Source: Omnitrophica bacterium RIFCSPLOWO2_01_FULL_45_10 (GTDB lineage Bacteria > Omnitrophota > Gorgyraeia > 2-01-FULL-45-10). Taken from it: a DNA stretch of 10,360 nt. Of this stretch, positions 7,567-10,360 are shown piece after piece. Both the position numbers and the translations under genes were made by a program. Position 1 is the stretch's first letter. Each line of letters begins with the position of its first letter. Where the stretch lies: the NCBI GenBank assembly GCA_001804165.1, contig MHFL01000010.1:17301-27660 (forward strand). Reading direction: 5' to 3'. The notes under the pieces were generated by a model. That model had not been told where the DNA came from. It saw nothing but the letters and a program-made list of their open reading frames with translations, and made no database searches.

Positions 7567-8280
7567 ATGCACCCCATTCTTCTAAAACTTGGGCCGTTTA
7601 CAATCTATTCCTATGGGTTTATGGTTGCCCTCGGTTTTGGCGTAGCGACGTTTCTCATATATAGGCGAGCCGACAAGTTCGGCTTAAATCCTGATACGGT
7701 CCTTGATTTGGCAATTCTCATTCTGACGGCCGGGCTTATCGGGGCGAGACTTTTCTATGTCATGTTGAACTTTGAATATTACCGGGTCTCGCCAATCGAG
7801 ATTGTGAACTTCTCCAAGGGGGGACTCGTGTGGTATGGCGGGTTCGCTTCAGCGCTTTTGGCGGGCGTATGGTATATGCGAAGAAAGGGGTTGAATTTTT
7901 GGAAGGCGAGCGATCTCATCGCGCCTTACCTAGCATTAGCCCAGAGCATTGGAAGGGTAGGATGTTATCTAAACGGCTGCTGTTTCGGATTAGATCCCCA
8001 TCCGGCTCAAATTTATTCGTCAGCGGCGCTGCTCTTGCTCTTCGCTATCTTGAGAATATGGCAGGATAAAAGACGCTTTGACGGAGAGATATTCTTAGGG
8101 TACTGCATCCTATATCCTTTAAAGAGATTCTTGATGGAATTTGTCAGAGACGATAGCCCTAAGGCCTTTTATGGTTTCACCATATTCCAAATAATAAGCG
8201 CAGCTTTATTTCTTATCGCCGTGACAGCGTTTTTTGCCAGGGCACTCAAATGGAAAAAGGGCAGTTCGAGTTCGAGGTGA
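7567..8280 (+). CDS. lgt: Prolipoprotein diacylglyceryl transferase (compact form)
   Basis: Lgt moves diacylglycerol from phosphatidylglycerol to the lipobox Cys of prolipoproteins in the inner membrane, the step before LspA. The 237-residue protein is all membrane segments and shows the family N-terminus LGPFTIYSYG (8-17), LIGARLFYV (57-65), KGGLVWYGG (84-92), the signature GRVGCYLNGCCFG (129-141), HPAQIY (145-150) and EFVRDD (191-196). The signature is the GCxxxGCCxG variant rather than the E. coli GNFINGELWG form. The segment KGGLVWYGG has Tyr where E. coli has its His103. Only three residues separate CCFG from HPAQ; E. coli and most relatives have tens of residues there, so the extracytoplasmic head region is almost missing. 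No clear Shine-Dalgarno sequence lies in the 8-base gap after lspA, so coupling is likely. The 3' end overlaps rluD by 31 bases. Confidence 0.93.
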   Translation: MHPILLKLGPFTIYSYGFMVALGFGVATFLIYRRADKFGLNPDTVLDLAILILTAGLIGARLFYVMLNFEYYRVSPIEIVNFSKGGLVWYGGFASALLAGVWYMRRKGLNFWKASDLIAPYLALAQSIGRVGCYLNGCCFGLDPHPAQIYSSAALLLLFAILRIWQDKRRFDGEIFLGYCILYPLKRFLMEFVRDDSPKAFYGFTIFQIISAALFLIAVTAFFARALKWKKGSSSSR

Positions 8281-9164
8281 ATGAAGAAGCAAACGGGAAG
8301 AGGTTGGATAAGTTTTTGGCCGGCAGATTGAAAGAAGATTATTCCCGCTCATTCTTACAGAAACTAGTGTCAGAGGGAAGAGTGCTGGTAAATGGCTCAA
8401 CCATAAAGCCCCACCATAAGCTGCGTCAAGGCGACAAAATAGATGTGAATGTTCCTGCGGCCGTCCCGTCCCTCATTCTGCCCGAAGATATACCTCTCGA
8501 CATAATTTATGAAGACGAGGACCTTCTGATTGTAAATAAACCGAGCGGCATGGTTGTCCACCCCGCGCCATCTAATTACAGCGGCACGTTAGTCAATGCC
8601 CTTCTTTACCATTGCAAAGGTCTATCCTCTATAGGCGGTGTTTTAAAACCCGGCATAGTCCACCGGCTGGATAAAGGCACATCCGGTCTTCTGGTTGTGG
8701 CAAAAAAAGATTCTTCACACGTGAAGCTGGCAGGGCAGTTCAAGGCAAAGACTATAACAAGGCGCTATATCGCGCTTGTGAAAGGGGTCGTTCAGCTCGA
8801 CAACGGCATAATAGAACTTCCGATAGGAAGATCGACCTCTGACAGGAAGAGGATGGCCGTCAATTTCTCAAAGAGCAAGGCCGCTATAACGAGATATAAG
8901 GTTTTGGAGCGCTTCAAAAATTCTACGTTATTGGAAATCGCTCCGGGAACCGGAAGGACACATCAGATAAGGGTGCATATGTCATATATCGGACATATTC
9001 TAATTGGCGATGAGAAATACGGCTACAAAGGCGATTTTAAAAGGCCCGCCCTTCATGCCAAGACGCTGGGGTTCATTCATCCCTCTACAGGGAAATATAT
9101 GGAATTTACAAGCGATCTGCCTGAGGATATGAAGGGATTGATAGAGAGATTAAAAGGATTATGA
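8250..9164 (+). CDS. rluD: RluD-like 23S rRNA pseudouridine synthase (RluA family)
   Basis: RluA-family enzymes convert uridine to pseudouridine in RNA. The RluD type, with an N-terminal S4 domain, acts on helix 69 of 23S rRNA. The 304-residue protein has an S4 RNA-binding domain (about residues 17-70, with RLDKFLAGRL and SEGRVLVNG). A catalytic domain follows with VNKPSGMVVHP (95-105), the active-site motif HRLDKGTSGLLVVAK (138-152; catalytic Asp141) and GRTHQIRVH (235-243). The ATG at 8250 lies within the end of lgt, with AGGG at 8239-8242 placed 7 bases upstream. It ends in an ATGA overlap with aroA. The family is certain. The RluD target assignment over RluC or another paralogue is inference from the S4 domain and general similarity. 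Confidence 0.93.
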   Translation: MEKGQFEFEVNEEANGKRLDKFLAGRLKEDYSRSFLQKLVSEGRVLVNGSTIKPHHKLRQGDKIDVNVPAAVPSLILPEDIPLDIIYEDEDLLIVNKPSGMVVHPAPSNYSGTLVNALLYHCKGLSSIGGVLKPGIVHRLDKGTSGLLVVAKKDSSHVKLAGQFKAKTITRRYIALVKGVVQLDNGIIELPIGRSTSDRKRMAVNFSKSKAAITRYKVLERFKNSTLLEIAPGTGRTHQIRVHMSYIGHILIGDEKYGYKGDFKRPALHAKTLGFIHPSTGKYMEFTSDLPEDMKGLIERLKGL

Positions 9165-10360
9165 AATCGAAAACGATAGTTCCGATAAAACGGCTAAATG
9201 GCGAGATAACAATGCCGGGCGATAAATCGATCTCGCACAGGGCGGTCATGGTCGGCGCCATTGCCAAAGGCAAAACGACCATAAATGGACTCTTGGATTG
9301 CGATGACACTAACTACACTATCCGCGCTTTCGAGGATATGGGTGTTGAGATTAGAAAAAAAGAGAGCGCCACTATTATTACAGGCAACTCCCTAAGAGGG
9401 CTCAAAAAGCCGAAAGGCCCCATATATTTAGGGAACTCTGGAACGAGCATGAGGATTTTGTCAGGGATATTGGCTGGACAGGGTTTTGAGACAAAGCTTG
9501 TCGGAGACAAGTCTCTCTCGAATAGACCGATGGGCAGGGTCGCGAAGCCGCTCTCTCTCATGGGCGTAGATATAAAGACGGGGCCGAACAGCCTTCCGCC
9601 GCTTGTAATAAAAGGCGGGAAGGTTAAACCGATGTCGTACAGGATGCCTATACCGAGCGCGCAGGTCAAGAGCGCTATCCTTTTCGCGGGACTTTATGCG
9701 GACGGCGTCACGACGGTTGAGGAGGAATTCAAGTCGCGCGATCACACTGAGAGGATGCTGAAATATTTCGGCTCGAATTTGAAGGTTGAAAATTTGAAGG
9801 TTTCCATGGCGGGCGGCGGCGAACTCAGAGCGCGAGATTTGGAAATCCCCGGAGATGTCTCAAGCGCGAGTTTCTTCATCGTCGGCGCGGCCATTTTAAA
9901 AGGTTCTGAAATAGCGCTCAAGAATGTCGGAATCAACCCTACGCGAGCGGGGATATTAAAGGTATTATCGCGAATGGGCGTTGAATTAGAGGTATTCAAT
10001 AAGAGAGAATTATTTGAGCCAGTGGCGGATATAAGGGTAAGATACAGCGGTACCAAAGGGGTAGATATAGAGGAACAAGAGATGCCGAGTATAATAGATG
10101 AAATTCCCATAATATTTGTTTTGGCGGCGCTATCTCGAGGCACGACGAGAATCCGAGGCGCCCAAGAGTTGCGCGTCAAAGAGACGGACAGAATAAAGTC
10201 GATGAAGGAAAATCTTGAAAAGATGGGAGCAAAGTTCCGTATCGACAAAGACGATATCATCATAGACGGAGTTGCCGAACTCAAAGGCGCGAATTTAAAA
10301 AGTTTCGATGACCATAGGACGTGCATGTCGATGGCGATCGCGGCGCTCGCGGCAAAAGGC
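9161..10360 (+). CDS. aroA: EPSP synthase (3-phosphoshikimate 1-carboxyvinyltransferase), 3' end cut by window
   Basis: AroA joins shikimate-3-phosphate and phosphoenolpyruvate to make EPSP, the sixth step of the shikimate pathway to aromatic amino acids. The frame is open from the ATG at 9161 to the window end, 400 codons; by family length I expect about 25-35 residues beyond. Visible motifs are PGDKSISHR (19-27), LGNSGTSMR (90-98), RPMGR (122-126), SAQVKSA (166-172), SRDHTERML (192-200), INPTR (258-262), IIDEIP (311-316; catalytic-region Asp313 and Glu314), KETDR (340-344) and DDHR (383-386). GDKS, SAQxK, RDHTE and NPTR together form the class II EPSP synthase signature set. The PEP-site Gly of GNSGT is retained. 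The start overlaps the rluD stop as ATGA, and AGGA at 9155-9158 is very close to the ATG. Confidence 0.96.
   Translation, partial: MKSKTIVPIKRLNGEITMPGDKSISHRAVMVGAIAKGKTTINGLLDCDDTNYTIRAFEDMGVEIRKKESATIITGNSLRGLKKPKGPIYLGNSGTSMRILSGILAGQGFETKLVGDKSLSNRPMGRVAKPLSLMGVDIKTGPNSLPPLVIKGGKVKPMSYRMPIPSAQVKSAILFAGLYADGVTTVEEEFKSRDHTERMLKYFGSNLKVENLKVSMAGGGELRARDLEIPGDVSSASFFIVGAAILKGSEIALKNVGINPTRAGILKVLSRMGVELEVFNKRELFEPVADIRVRYSGTKGVDIEEQEMPSIIDEIPIIFVLAALSRGTTRIRGAQELRVKETDRIKSMKENLEKMGAKFRIDKDDIIIDGVAELKGANLKSFDDHRTCMSMAIAALAAKG

Noticed and set aside
7830..8069. Second forward open frame (79 codons) within lgt
   Set aside because: It lies in another frame of the complete lgt gene and shows no recognisable motif or ribosome-binding site.
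9742..10326. Long reverse-strand open frame (194 codons) opposite aroA
   Set aside because: It lies wholly inside the clear aroA frame, its protein looks like an antisense translation with Ser-rich low complexity, and no family motif is visible.
1..10360. CRISPR array, tRNA or rRNA genes, insertion sequences, phage or defence genes
   Set aside because: I saw no regularly spaced repeats, cloverleaf or rRNA-like sequence, transposase or integrase motifs; nearly all bases are in recognised housekeeping genes.

Overview
This window is a dense, single-direction block of bacterial housekeeping genes. All eleven genes I can support lie on the + strand and cover almost all of the 10,360 bases. Both ends are cut inside genes: the 3' part of proS on the left and about nine tenths of aroA on the right. 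No stretch longer than 98 bases lacks a gene, and I see no mobile element, CRISPR array, tRNA or rRNA.

Layout. (1) 1-975 is the C-terminal part of a bacterial-type prolyl-tRNA synthetase. (2) A 54-base gap with a possible promoter leads into yggS-proC-yggT-mtnP (1030-3723): a PLP-homeostasis protein, pyrroline-5-carboxylate reductase, a small YggT membrane protein and methylthioadenosine phosphorylase. These genes are 1-3 bases apart or overlap. (3) The 98-base gap 3724-3821 is mostly an imperfect inverted repeat. (4) ileS, a DksA/TraR-like zinc-finger gene, lspA, lgt, rluD and aroA (3822 to the end) follow with spacings from +8 to -31 bases, so they probably form one operon or transcription unit. 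Three junctions are ATGA stop/start overlaps (yggT/mtnP, DksA-like/lspA, rluD/aroA).

Functionally the genes combine translation (proS, ileS, rluD), proline, PLP and MTA metabolism (proC, yggS, mtnP), probable RNA-polymerase-level regulation (the DksA-like protein), lipoprotein maturation (lgt then lspA, adjacent but in reverse pathway order) and the shikimate pathway (aroA). The lgt/lspA pair shows the cell makes lipidated lipoproteins.

Organism. The sequence is clearly bacterial, of intermediate GC, with purine-rich coding strands. The gene order ileS-DksA-like-lspA-lgt-rluD-aroA and the repeat styles (an inverted repeat containing gcgaagcgaagc, acgaaat heptamers, cttcg-type palindromes entering reading frames) remind me of uncultured lineages such as Candidatus Omnitrophota. 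This is inference from memory and not proven by the window.

I do not see a new multi-gene system. The most interesting signals are repeat-like DNA that appears to have been absorbed in frame into two essential-type proteins (YggS near residues 189-206, IleS near 880-900), a related-looking inverted repeat between mtnP and ileS, and an unusually compact Lgt in which the extracytoplasmic segment after the signature motif is almost absent.
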